The position numbers and the translations under genes are program-made. From NCBI RefSeq assembly GCF_013116745.1, contig NZ_JABFOE010000011.1, positions 1 to 64,000 of the forward strand: a stretch of 64,000 nt of DNA. Direction: 5' to 3'. This DNA comes from Arthrobacter sp. 260. Lineage in GTDB: Bacteria > Actinomycetota > Actinomycetes > Actinomycetales > Micrococcaceae. Shown piece after piece: positions 1-8,959 of this stretch (positions are counted from its first letter, which is position 1; each line of letters starts with the position of its first letter). Under the pieces are notes generated by a model. It ran no database searches. It saw nothing but the letters and a program-made list of their open reading frames with translations, and was not told the origin of the DNA.

Positions 1-3000
1 CCCCTCCACCGACGACGTAAACGCCGCCACCGGAGCACCATTAGCCACCGGCGGAGTGGAGACCGTCACGGTTTCAGCCACGGTATGGGTTCCACCGTCG
101 TTGTCGGTGACCGTCAGGGTAACCTCGTACGTTCCTTCGGCAGCATAGGTGTGGCTGGAAACTGCGACATCGGAGGTGATCCCGTCGCCGAAGTCCCAGG
201 CGTAGCTGACGACGGTGCCGTCGGTGTCTGACGAGCCTGTGCCGTCGACATTCACGGTGAGCCCGTTGGTGTCCTGCTCGAAGGAAGCTACCGGGAGGAC
301 GTTGGCAGGAGCCTCGACCACAACCTCCTCAGTGACCGTGTCGGTGGCACCATCGTCATCAGTGACGGTGAGGGTGACCTCGTAGCTGCCAGCCTCCGCG
401 TAGCTGTGGCTTGTGGTGCTACCGGAGCCGACTTGGTCGTCTCCAAAGTCCCAAGTGTAGGAGTCGATGGTGCCGTCCGGGTCCGCGGACCCGGTGGCAT
501 CGAAGGCCACCTCGAGCGCTTCAGCAGTTGCGTCGAAAGCGGCGGTCGGTGCAAGGTTTGCCGCTTCGCCGGTGGTGCCCAGTTGGTAGTGCTGGGTTAC
601 GGTGGCGGCACTGATAGCAGAGGAGTAGACAGCTGCCTCATCAATGGTTCCGGCGAAGTACCTGGGTGTTCCGCCCACCGCATCGCCGCCGAGGCGCCAG
701 TAGCCCCGGTGGTTGGAGGACCCGGTCTGGGGATCAGAACCTACTTCTGCACCGTCAACGTAGAGTCGCATCCCGTCCGCCCCTTGGGTGGCAACCAGAT
801 GGTGCCACTGACCGTCGTTGTAGGTGCCGGTTGTGGTGACGGCCGTGGGCGTTCCCGGGTTGACCGCGAAGGTCAACCGGCCATCGGTCTCCATCATCAC
901 GTGGCGATCGTTCCGGGCCGATGTCCCGGAACGGGATTCCCCGAAACCGACCAGCTGTCCGCCGGCCTCGGTGGTGGTGTTGAACCACAGCTCAGTTGAA
1001 TACTCGGTGGGATTGGTGATGCGGGTAGCCCCGGCAGTGCCTGCGTTGACCCCGTTGAACGTGGCACCCGTATCGGTCGACCCGTTGATCGCACCCGGGA
1101 CGCCTCTGGTGACTGCGTTGTAGTAGGTGCCAGCCACACAGTTGGAGCTGGAATCGAGCGCGGAGTTGCCTGCGGACTCTCCAAGCCGCCAGTAGTTCAG
1201 CGGACCGGAGGCCTGTACCGCCTCGCCATACCCCGCCGCGCTGGTGTCGACGGGCTGTTCAGCCGCAACCACATGGTCGCGGATCTGCTCCTCGGTCAGT
1301 GCCCCGTCGTAGATCGCCACCTCATCGATGTCTCCGGTAAAGTTCTGGTTGCTTGGCCGGCAGGCCCAGCTGTTCAACCGGTCCCCGCCGATCCGCCAGT
1401 AGCCACCGATGTTCCGCCCGTTGGTGACATCGGTCCGCTGCCCCACCAGCTTGCCGTCGACGTAAAGTGCCATGCCCCCGTCGCCCAGTGTGGCGGCGAG
1501 GTGGTGCCACTGGCCGTCGTTGTAGCTGTTCAGGCTGTTGATCCCTACCCTGCTGTTCAGGGCTGGCTGCGCACCGAACCAGATCTTCCCTGCGTTGTCC
1601 ATGTAAAGGTGCCGGTCGGCATCCACCGATGTGGCAGTCATCGCCTCCCCGAATCCGAGGATCCGCCCACCAGTCGTCGTCGTGGTCCTGATCCAGGTTT
1701 CGACGGTGAAGTCGTTGGGGTTCATCTCCCGGGTGGGGTTGGTTGCCGATCCCAGGGTGGTGCCGTTGAGGGAAGCGCCCGTGTTGGTATCCCCGGTGAT
1801 TGCCCCTGCCGTGCCGAGGGTCATCCCCGACCTGATGTTCAGGTCGTCTGCGCCGACGGAGTCGAACCCGGTGGGGCCCGACGGCTCGCCGAGGCGCCAG
1901 TGGTTCCGGGCGCCGTCGCCGTCCACAGTGTCAGCGTAGGCGCTCTCGGCCGGTGGGCTCTCCGGAACGGTGTAGGTGACGGTGTCTCCGCGAACTTCGT
2001 TGCCGAACGGATCGGTGGCGAATATCCGGTACCTGTACTCCTGTCCTGGAACCCGGTTGGTATCGACGAAAGTCATGCCGGGGCGGTCCCAGAAGGTCGA
2101 TTCGAGACTGGTCGTATGGATCGGCACTCCGTTGCGGAGCACCTGGTAGGTCAGGTTCTTGTTGTCCTGGTCCCAGTTGGCCTGCCAGCGTACCCTGACC
2201 GAACCGGCCTCCAGGGATGTCACCGTGGGCATGAAGTTTGCACCGGAGATCCGAGGGCCCCGGGCGTTGGGAGCAATCTCGTTGACCGCGAATCGGGTCA
2301 GTCCCTGTTGAGGCTGGTTGTTCACCACTGGAAATTCGCCGCCCATGACAACGTAGTCGTCGTTCCCGGACACCGACCACGGACCCTGGTTCTGCCCGGT
2401 GAAGTCGCCAGCGTTGAGGTAGGGGAACCAGTTCTGCAGTTCAGGCCGTGGATTGCCCTCGAAGTTGGTGTAGGTGAACGGTTCCTTGGTGATAACCCCG
2501 GTTGCTTCTTTGGAGAAGGCGAGCGCCCGCCAGTATTCCCAGTTGGTTTCCTGGGGGAAGCCCCCCATGTTGCCGCAGTAGTGGGCGTGGCTGGCTACGT
2601 ACACCAGGTCGCCGATGGGATAGATGGAGTACGAGTCCCCGTGGCAGTCGGCGATCCAGTTGGTGGAGAGGTCGGACCATTTCACCGAAAACGCGCCCTC
2701 GAGCGTTTCGGTCCGCGCGAAGGTGTAGCCGGTGCCGTACACGTTTTCACCGTCGCTGCTCAGGCTGGTGATACTGCCTCGTTCCCCGGCATTCCGGACA
2801 ACCTCGTTGACCGGGAGAGGGAGCAGCTCCCCGGTGATCCCGTCGAGTGCCCCCAGCCCGTAGCCCGGGCTGGAGGACCCGTTCAGGGTGGGGAACATCC
2901 CCCCGACCATCACCTTGGACCCGTCGGCGGTTGCCGCGATTGAGTCCACCCGTCCGCCTTCGGCGACGGGAGCCCACGGGAGGAGAGCGCCGTTGGTGGC

Positions 3001-3681
3001 GTTGATGGCGGCAAGCCGGCCACGGGTCGCTGTACCGACGGACCCGAACAGACCACCCGCGTAGACGGTGTTTCCGGCTACGGCAAGCGCCCGGACGGTG
3101 CCGCCTACCTGGGGGAGGAAATTGAGGTCCAGCGCTCCGGTCACTGGGTTCAATGCCACCAGCCGCCAGACGGTTGCCCCGTTGTGGCTGGTGAATGACC
3201 CGCCCACGTAGATGCGGGAGCCGTCGGGCGATGCCGCGATAGCGAATGCCGGACCGTTGAGGACAGGGTTGAAGGATTGGATCAACTCACCGGTGCGAAT
3301 GTCGTAGGCGAGGATATTGCGCCTGGGCGTCTCGTTGACGCCTTCAGGAGCACCATAGGGGCGGGCGTTGTTGAACTCCCCCGCGACGTAGACGGTGTTG
3401 CCGACAACCACCTGGCTCCACGCGACCCCGTCCATCTGCACCGTCGGCAGTGCATCCGCGGTGACCGTGGTGGGCGTCGCCGGGTTGGTCGGGTCGAGGG
3501 GTGCGCTGTCGGCGAGCGCAGGCGGCGCCCCCACGATGGCCATCGACACCGCTACCGCAAGGGTGCACAGCAACGCGACCAGCTTGCGTATCGGGAGCGT
3601 GGCACTCCGGGTGCTGGTCGCGTGAGTGGTCTGTGCAGTGCCCCTGTTGCGCTGTGCACGGCGCGGGTGATGTTCGTTCAC
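1..3681 (-). CDS. secreted beta-propeller/Fn3/LamG/PKD surface protein, copy 1 (3' end outside window)
   Basis: Partial gene: 1227 codons are open from a GTG at 3681-3679 to the left edge without a stop. The N-terminus is a signal peptide (basic stretch, hydrophobic core near residues 35-55, ALADSAP cleavage region). Then follow a repeat region rich in VYVAGEF/IYVGGSF motifs typical of delta-60/Rax2-like beta-propellers (about 70-480), a fibronectin-III-like domain (about 480-577), two LamG/concanavalin-A-like domains (about 594-797 and 824-1024, each with a W-H-H-L/V-A motif and YVDG), and PKD domains with SYAWDFGDG from about 1040; a third PKD is cut by the edge. The start lies 1 base after the stop of the membrane-anchored protein, whose end supplies an AAGAAGG ribosome site. 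It is paralogous to the 4512-8111 gene but has one extra LamG. Likely a cell-surface adhesin or glycan-binding protein; no catalytic motif was seen. Function is inferred from domains only. Confidence 0.88.
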   Translation of the reverse strand, partial: MNEHHPRRAQRNRGTAQTTHATSTRSATLPIRKLVALLCTLAVAVSMAIVGAPPALADSAPLDPTNPATPTTVTADALPTVQMDGVAWSQVVVGNTVYVAGEFNNARPYGAPEGVNETPRRNILAYDIRTGELIQSFNPVLNGPAFAIAASPDGSRIYVGGSFTSHNGATVWRLVALNPVTGALDLNFLPQVGGTVRALAVAGNTVYAGGLFGSVGTATRGRLAAINATNGALLPWAPVAEGGRVDSIAATADGSKVMVGGMFPTLNGSSSPGYGLGALDGITGELLPLPVNEVVRNAGERGSITSLSSDGENVYGTGYTFARTETLEGAFSVKWSDLSTNWIADCHGDSYSIYPIGDLVYVASHAHYCGNMGGFPQETNWEYWRALAFSKEATGVITKEPFTYTNFEGNPRPELQNWFPYLNAGDFTGQNQGPWSVSGNDDYVVMGGEFPVVNNQPQQGLTRFAVNEIAPNARGPRISGANFMPTVTSLEAGSVRVRWQANWDQDNKNLTYQVLRNGVPIHTTSLESTFWDRPGMTFVDTNRVPGQEYRYRIFATDPFGNEVRGDTVTYTVPESPPAESAYADTVDGDGARNHWRLGEPSGPTGFDSVGADDLNIRSGMTLGTAGAITGDTNTGASLNGTTLGSATNPTREMNPNDFTVETWIRTTTTTGGRILGFGEAMTATSVDADRHLYMDNAGKIWFGAQPALNSRVGINSLNSYNDGQWHHLAATLGDGGMALYVDGKLVGQRTDVTNGRNIGGYWRIGGDRLNSWACRPSNQNFTGDIDEVAIYDGALTEEQIRDHVVAAEQPVDTSAAGYGEAVQASGPLNYWRLGESAGNSALDSSSNCVAGTYYNAVTRGVPGAINGSTDTGATFNGVNAGTAGATRITNPTEYSTELWFNTTTEAGGQLVGFGESRSGTSARNDRHVMMETDGRLTFAVNPGTPTAVTTTGTYNDGQWHHLVATQGADGMRLYVDGAEVGSDPQTGSSNHRGYWRLGGDAVGGTPRYFAGTIDEAAVYSSAISAATVTQHYQLGTTGEAANLAPTAAFDATAEALEVAFDATGSADPDGTIDSYTWDFGDDQVGSGSTTSHSYAEAGSYEVTLTVTDDDGATDTVTEEVVVEAPANVLPVASFEQDTNGLTVNVDGTGSSDTDGTVVSYAWDFGDGITSDVAVSSHTYAAEGTYEVTLTVTDNDGGTHTVAETVTVSTPPVANGAPVAAFTSSVEG

Positions 3682-3682
3682 A

Positions 3683-4501
3683 CTAACCTTCTTCCCCTGG
3701 TGCCGCCCCGACAAACGCAGCAATTGGTGAGGACGCCTCCACGTTGAGAAGAATCCGTATTTGGTCCCGCTGGTCGGCGGGGATTGAAAAGACGAGCGTC
3801 GTCGACACGGAAGCCCCCGCGTCGACGGATGCGGGAAACTCGGTTGCACCTGATCCCGTGAGCTGAACAGCAGGCAGACTCTCCGGGCCGTACTCGACGT
3901 TCACCACTGAGTTGCTGAGCGAGACTGCCTCATCGGAGGTGTTCTCCACCGTGACCACAAACCTCAGAGCCGGTCCAGCAATCTCGCCGATCCCGAAGGC
4001 CTCGGCCTCGATGGCCTCCATCGCGCTGACGGCCGCGGTAAGACCGGCAGTGACGACTGCTGGCTCTCCGAGAGCGACCGGCTCCGACACAGGTTGTTCG
4101 ACGGTTGCTAGTTCGGCGTCGCTCTGCCCCGGCTCCCCGGAAACCCCTTCCCCGGTGGGCGTGCTTCCACTCCCGGGTGTCGCCCCGGATTCGGCAGGTG
4201 CAGCCGTTGCCGTCTCACCGGGCGCTCCGGCCGGAGGACCCTCCGATTCAGTCTCGGAGGTCCCCCCGGTAGGACCGGTTTGCGTTGGACTGCCGGAGTC
4301 GTCGGGACGCTCAGCAGCAACCGACGCGGGAGCCGTGGGAGTGCTCCCGGCGTCGACCATGTTCGGAGACTGGCTGGAGATCAGGTACCCGATTCCCAGA
4401 GCCAACGCGAGGGAACAGACCAGTACGCCAGCCACCACGGTGCGGGTTGTGCTGCGCGGGCCGTCCTCCTCAGGGGAGTCAACGTCGAGTGGATTGTTCA
4501 C
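3683..4501 (-). CDS. membrane-anchored acidic protein with Ig-like C-terminal domain, copy 1
   Basis: 272 aa from a GTG start 10 bases after the stop of the preceding LamG/PKD gene. A short acidic cytoplasmic N-terminus is followed by one transmembrane helix (about residues 21-43, type II, N-in). Next comes a long Gly/Ser/Thr/Pro/Glu-rich linker (about 45-140) and a C-terminal beta-rich domain (about 145-272) with VTVENTSDEAVSL and VFSIPADQ, resembling DUF4352/MPT63-type immunoglobulin folds. It is clearly homologous to the 8114-8959 gene, with near-identical C-terminal domains. Each copy lies directly upstream of, and is translationally coupled to, one giant LamG/PKD gene, so I infer that it anchors or helps export its partner. 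No enzyme motif or lipobox was seen. The family name is tentative. Confidence 0.85.
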   Translation of the reverse strand: MNNPLDVDSPEEDGPRSTTRTVVAGVLVCSLALALGIGYLISSQSPNMVDAGSTPTAPASVAAERPDDSGSPTQTGPTGGTSETESEGPPAGAPGETATAAPAESGATPGSGSTPTGEGVSGEPGQSDAELATVEQPVSEPVALGEPAVVTAGLTAAVSAMEAIEAEAFGIGEIAGPALRFVVTVENTSDEAVSLSNSVVNVEYGPESLPAVQLTGSGATEFPASVDAGASVSTTLVFSIPADQRDQIRILLNVEASSPIAAFVGAAPGEEG

Positions 4502-4511
4502 TACACCGGCC

Positions 4512-7500
4512 CTATTGCGCGCTCGTGTTGCGGACGAGGAGGTTCGCGAAGCGTGCGACGATCGGCGTATTGGTGGAGGACCCCGACACGTAGGTCATCA
4601 GCCCGACGCCCCCGGGGAACTGCAGCTGGGCAGTCGAGTCGGACCCGGTGACCTGCCAGGCAGCTGGTTCCGTAGTGCCCACCTTCCACACCTTGGCGCT
4701 GAGGGTGGTGGGTGAGGTTCCGGTGACCGAGAACTTGATGGTCAGCTGATCGCCCACCGCGTAGGTCAGGCCACTGATCGTCCGGTTCTGCAGGCTGGTG
4801 CTGGTCGTTCCGACCACCCGCAGTAGCTCCAGTCCAACAGCCCCGTTTGCGGCGACCTTGACCTTCGCCCGGTAGTCCCCCGCGGTGCCCACCCGCCGTC
4901 CGGTCAGAGTGAGGAAGGCACCGCCCCCATTTGCCACCTTGTCCAGGGAAACATCGACGGTGCTTTCAGCGGTCGTCGAGGACACCCCTGCCAGGTTGGC
5001 GAACGGGCCCGCCCCGGCACTGTTCATCCGGATGCTGGCTGCGCCGCTGGCGACGGAGAAGAGGGACGCCGACCCGTTTAAGGTCCAGGCCCCACCCACA
5101 TCGGCCGTGCCCAGGCCCGCACTGACGGTCCGGTTGAAGGTGTCGGCGGCGAGGACCCCGGCCGCGGGCGCAACCGCAGTGATGCTCCGCGTGGTGCTGT
5201 GCGTGGCACCGAGATTGTCCGTCACCGTCAGCCGCACGGTGTAGGCGCCACCCGCGGCATAGGTGTGCGTCGCGTTGACGCCTGTCCCCGTGCCCCCGTC
5301 TCCGAAGTCCCAGGCGTAGGCGGCTATCGATCCGTCGGAATCCGTTGAACCGGAACCATTCACTGCAACGTTCAGCCCGGTCACCGTCGCAGTGAACGCA
5401 GCTGCCGGCGCCACATTGGGAGGAGGTTGGGTAACTGTAACGTCCCTGGTGGTGCTGTGGGTTGCCCCGTCGTCGTCGGTGACGGTCAGGCGCACCGGGT
5501 AGGTTCCGGCGGCAGCGTACGAGTGCGTTGCGTTCGCTCCGCTTCCCGTCCCTCCGTCACCGAAATCCCAGGCGTAGGAGGCGACCGTGCCGTCCGAATC
5601 AGTGGAACCTGCTCCGTTGACGGCCACTGTCAGCCCGGTCGCGGAGGAGGTAAACGCCGCGGTGGGAGGAGCGTTCAGCAGTACCCCGGTGGTGGCCGAG
5701 TCATGGTGGGTTTTCACCGCCTCTGCGCTCAGGGCCGTAGGGTAAATGGCAACCTCGTCGATGGCTCCCTGGAAGTAGCGGCTGGAGGGCCGGGACGGCC
5801 AGTTCGTGAGGTTGTCTCCGCCGATCCGCCAGTACCCGTCGAAGGACTGACCGGTGGTGGTGTCGGTCCTGCCAGCTACCCTGACCCCGTCCACATAGAG
5901 CTGCATCCCGCCAGCGCCCAGCGTCGCAACCACGTGGTGCCAGGCGCCGTCGTTGTAGGACGCCGTGCTGTTGACTGTGCGTCGCGACCCCTTGGGAGCA
6001 GCCCCGAAGTGGATCCGTCCCAGGTTGTCCATGTAGACGTGCCGATCGGTGTTGTCCGACAGGGTGTTCAGAGCGTTGCCGAACCCGATGATCTTGCCAC
6101 CGGCGGTGGTCGTCGTCTTGATCCAGGCTTCGACGCTGAACGTATTGGGACGCTTGACCCTGGTCGGATCGCTGAGGACGCCGGCGGTGGTCCCATTGAG
6201 GGTCACTGCGGTGTTTCCGGTTTCGCTGAGCGCGCCGGCGGTGCCGAAGGCAACTCCGGACAGTGCGGCGAGGTCGTCAGCACCCGTCGAGTCAAAGCCT
6301 GTGGGCCCTGCGGGTTCATTGAGCCGCCAGGTATTGGTGGGCCCATCCCGCTTGACGGTCTGGTGGTAGGCGCTCGCTGCGGGGGTTTCGCTGGCCGCGG
6401 TGACGGTCACCGTGTCGGAGCGAACCTCATTGCCGGCCGGATCAAGGGCGAAGATCCGGTAGCCGTACTGGCGGCCGGGAACGAGCCCAGTGTCGGTGAA
6501 CGTCATGCCGGGACGTTCCCAGAAGGTCGATTCGCGCTGGGTGGTGTGGATCGTGGCAGAGTCCCGGCGGACAAGATAGGTCAGGTTCTTGTTGTCCTGA
6601 TCCCAGTTCGCCTGCCAGCGCACCCTGACCACTCCACGGGCGGGCGAGGTGACCGTGGGGTTGAAATTCAATCCGGTGACCCGCGGCCCGCGCTTGTTAG
6701 GTGCAATTTCCTTGACGGCGAAGCGGACGAGGCCCTGCTGCGCTGTGCCGTTCACCGAAGGGAATTCGCCGCCGTAGGTCAGGTACTGGGAGTTTCCTGC
6801 GACGGACCAGGGTCCCTGGTTCTGTCCGGTGTAGGTACCATCCAGAAGCGAAGGGAACCAGTTCAGCAGCGAGGGGGACGGATTCCCTTCAAAATTGGTG
6901 TAGCCGTGCGGCTCGTCGGTCACGGTCCCGGTCGCGGCCTTGCTGAAGGCCAGTGCCCGGTTGAACTGCCAGGGTGCTTCCTGGGGGAACCCCCCAATGT
7001 TGCCGCAGTAGTGGGCGTGCCCGGCCGAGTAGATAACGTTGCCCTGTGCGTGGACCGAATAGGTGTCGCCGTGGCAGTCCTGGAGCCATTCGGTGGAGAA
7101 ATCCGACCACTTGACGGAGAAGATCCCTTCGAGGGTGCTTGACCGGCCGAAGGTGTAACCCGAGCCGTACACGTTGGTGGAGTCGGAGGACAGGCTCGTG
7201 ATGGAGCCGGAGGTGCTCCCGTTCCTTACGATGTTGTTGATCGGGAACGGCAGGGACTGGCCAGTGACGGCATCCACCGCGCCGAGGCCATACCCGGGAC
7301 GGTTCGAACCGTTAAGGGTGGTGAATGCCCCGCCAACCACGATCTTGGTCTTGTCAGGCGACAGCGCAAGCCCGTTGACCTGCCCGCCGACTGCGGCAGG
7401 GGCCCAATCCAGCAGTGCGCCGTCGCTGGCCCTGAAGGCCGCCAGCCGTGATTTGGGCACCGATCCGACGCCGGTGAACAGTCCACCGAGGTAGACGGTG

Positions 7501-8111
7501 TCGTTGGTGGCCACAATGGCCCGCACCGAGGCGTCCATCTTGGGGAGGAAGTTTGTCAGTAGTCGGCCGGTGGTGGGGTCCAACGCCGCCACGCGCCACA
7601 CGGTGGCCCCGTTGACAGCGGTGAAGGATCCACCGACGTAGATCCGTGACCCGTCGGGGGACGCGGCGATCGCGGTGGCCTGACCGTTGAGGCTTGGCGC
7701 GAAGGAGCTGATCAACGCGCCCGTGCGGATATCGTAGGCCAGGATGTTGTTGCGCGGCACCGTATTGACGCCGGGCGCTGAGCCGGCTGGCCGCGCGGTA
7801 GTGAAGCTGCCGGCAACATAGACGGTGTTCCCGACGACGGCCTGCTGCCAGACCACGCCGTCAATCTGCACGGTTGGCAGGGCATCTGCCGTTACGGTGG
7901 TGGGGCTCGCGGGGTTGGTGGGGTCGAGGGGTGCGCTGTCCGCAGCCGCGGGTGCCACCCCTACGATGGCCATCGAGACAGTGACCGCCAGGCTGCAGAG
8001 GAGTGCGGTGAGCTTGCGTGCCAGGGGTGAGACACCCTGAGCGCTACCCACCGAAGTGATTCGTAACGAGTCCGCGTTCCGCTGCGAGCGGTGCGGCTGA
8101 TGTGCTTTCAC
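4512..8111 (-). CDS. secreted beta-propeller/Fn3/LamG/PKD surface protein, copy 2
   Basis: Complete, 1199 aa, GTG start at 8111 with an AAGAAGG ribosome site inside the end of the upstream gene. Layout: signal peptide (about 1-57, hydrophobic 33-50, then APAAADSA); propeller-like repeats (about 70-480, for example VYVAGSFTT, IYVGGSFTAVNG); Fn3-like domain (about 490-575); one LamG domain (about 594-804, with SVEAWIKTTTTAGG and WHHVVATLG); two PKD domains (about 814-987, with YAWDFGDGGTG); and a C-terminal beta-rich domain of about 214 residues beginning VLAADTFNRT. There is no LPXTG signal or C-terminal membrane helix, so retention on the surface would need a partner, possibly the membrane protein encoded just upstream. 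Its Fn3 region is strongly similar to copy 1, including the shared string RVRWQANWDQDNKNLTY. Probably an extracellular adhesin or polymer-binding protein (inference). Confidence 0.9.
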   Translation of the reverse strand: MKAHQPHRSQRNADSLRITSVGSAQGVSPLARKLTALLCSLAVTVSMAIVGVAPAAADSAPLDPTNPASPTTVTADALPTVQIDGVVWQQAVVGNTVYVAGSFTTARPAGSAPGVNTVPRNNILAYDIRTGALISSFAPSLNGQATAIAASPDGSRIYVGGSFTAVNGATVWRVAALDPTTGRLLTNFLPKMDASVRAIVATNDTVYLGGLFTGVGSVPKSRLAAFRASDGALLDWAPAAVGGQVNGLALSPDKTKIVVGGAFTTLNGSNRPGYGLGAVDAVTGQSLPFPINNIVRNGSTSGSITSLSSDSTNVYGSGYTFGRSSTLEGIFSVKWSDFSTEWLQDCHGDTYSVHAQGNVIYSAGHAHYCGNIGGFPQEAPWQFNRALAFSKAATGTVTDEPHGYTNFEGNPSPSLLNWFPSLLDGTYTGQNQGPWSVAGNSQYLTYGGEFPSVNGTAQQGLVRFAVKEIAPNKRGPRVTGLNFNPTVTSPARGVVRVRWQANWDQDNKNLTYLVRRDSATIHTTQRESTFWERPGMTFTDTGLVPGRQYGYRIFALDPAGNEVRSDTVTVTAASETPAASAYHQTVKRDGPTNTWRLNEPAGPTGFDSTGADDLAALSGVAFGTAGALSETGNTAVTLNGTTAGVLSDPTRVKRPNTFSVEAWIKTTTTAGGKIIGFGNALNTLSDNTDRHVYMDNLGRIHFGAAPKGSRRTVNSTASYNDGAWHHVVATLGAGGMQLYVDGVRVAGRTDTTTGQSFDGYWRIGGDNLTNWPSRPSSRYFQGAIDEVAIYPTALSAEAVKTHHDSATTGVLLNAPPTAAFTSSATGLTVAVNGAGSTDSDGTVASYAWDFGDGGTGSGANATHSYAAAGTYPVRLTVTDDDGATHSTTRDVTVTQPPPNVAPAAAFTATVTGLNVAVNGSGSTDSDGSIAAYAWDFGDGGTGTGVNATHTYAAGGAYTVRLTVTDNLGATHSTTRSITAVAPAAGVLAADTFNRTVSAGLGTADVGGAWTLNGSASLFSVASGAASIRMNSAGAGPFANLAGVSSTTAESTVDVSLDKVANGGGAFLTLTGRRVGTAGDYRAKVKVAANGAVGLELLRVVGTTSTSLQNRTISGLTYAVGDQLTIKFSVTGTSPTTLSAKVWKVGTTEPAAWQVTGSDSTAQLQFPGGVGLMTYVSGSSTNTPIVARFANLLVRNTSAQ

Positions 8112-8113
8112 AA

Positions 8114-8959
8114 CTAACCTTCTTTGACTGGCGCTGCACCAACAAATGCAGCGATGGGTGAGGACGCCTCAACGTTGAGAAGAATCCGAATGCTGTCCCG
8201 CTCGTCAGCGGGGATGGAAAAGACAAGGGTGGTCGCTGCGGATTCGCCCGCGTCGACGGTTGCCGGGAACTCGGTGGCACCGGATCCGGTCAGCTGGACC
8301 GCTGGCAGGCTGTCCGGGCCATACTCGACGTTCACCACTGAGTTGCCCAGCGATACCGCCTCGTCGGTGGTGTTCTCCACGGTGATGACGAACCGCAGGG
8401 CAGGTCCGGCGATCTCGCCGATCCCGAAGGCTTCGGCGTCGATGGGCTCCATCGAGCTCACGGTCGCCGTAAGTCCGTTGGCGACGTCAGACGACTCCTC
8501 GAGGGTCACCGGTTCGGACACCGGTTGTTCGATGGCGGCAAGTTCGGCGTCGGTGGTATCGGGCTCTTCGGCCTCGGCGGGATCGACGTCGGCTGGTGCT
8601 GCTGGCTCGTCAGTCGGTTCTGCCCCGCCGTTCGCTGGTGCGGTCTCCTTGGCCGGCTCTGCCCCGCCGGCCGCTGGTGCAGTCGATGACGCGTCGGTGG
8701 GTGGTGGAGCAGTCGGCCCCTCTGGCGCGGGGTCAGTGGGTGACGCTGTGCTGTCGGCAGGGGATGAGAGGGCCGGGGTGGGAGTTCCCTCTGCGACGGG
8801 AGTCGCAGCCTGGCTGGACACCAGGTAGCCGATGCCCAGGGCGAGCACCAATCCACCGGTCAATACCCCAGCGATCACCTTTCGTCCGGCGCTGCGGGGA
8901 GCAGCCTCCTCCGGTGTACGCGCGTCCATCGGATCCTCCACTGCGCCTGGATCCTTCAC
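8114..8959 (-). CDS. membrane-anchored acidic protein with Ig-like C-terminal domain, copy 2
   Basis: 281 aa. The GTG start overlaps the TGA of the CDP-alcohol phosphotransferase gene by four bases (GTGA); an internal ATG at codon 11 is an alternative. One transmembrane helix (about residues 27-50) follows a short charged N-terminus. The linker is very rich in Ala/Pro/Thr/Glu with imperfect repeats of the type GGAEPxxE, and the C-terminal domain (about 155-281) matches the 3683-4501 protein almost residue for residue, for example SVVNVEYGPDSLPAVQLTGS. The TAG is two bases before the GTG of the large LamG/PKD gene, so the two are made as a coupled pair. Known families with such a fold are secreted Ig-like DUF4352/MPT63 proteins; the role here, anchoring or escorting the giant partner, is inferred. 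Confidence 0.85.
   Translation of the reverse strand: MKDPGAVEDPMDARTPEEAAPRSAGRKVIAGVLTGGLVLALGIGYLVSSQAATPVAEGTPTPALSSPADSTASPTDPAPEGPTAPPPTDASSTAPAAGGAEPAKETAPANGGAEPTDEPAAPADVDPAEAEEPDTTDAELAAIEQPVSEPVTLEESSDVANGLTATVSSMEPIDAEAFGIGEIAGPALRFVITVENTTDEAVSLGNSVVNVEYGPDSLPAVQLTGSGATEFPATVDAGESAATTLVFSIPADERDSIRILLNVEASSPIAAFVGAAPVKEG

Noticed and set aside
1273..2943. Long plus-strand open frame (about 556 codons) opposite the first LamG/PKD gene
   Set aside because: It is the antisense shadow of a gene with clear signal peptide and domains. A similar shadow (5427-7142) lies opposite the homologous region of copy 2, as expected from shared codon bias.
5150..5670. Repeats in the PKD region as mobile or CRISPR repeats
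   Set aside because: They are in-frame protein domain repeats (PKD) inside a coding sequence.
5427..7142. Long plus-strand open frame opposite the second LamG/PKD gene
   Set aside because: Antisense shadow; Gly/Val-rich composition without domains, no ribosome site, and the minus strand carries recognised domains.
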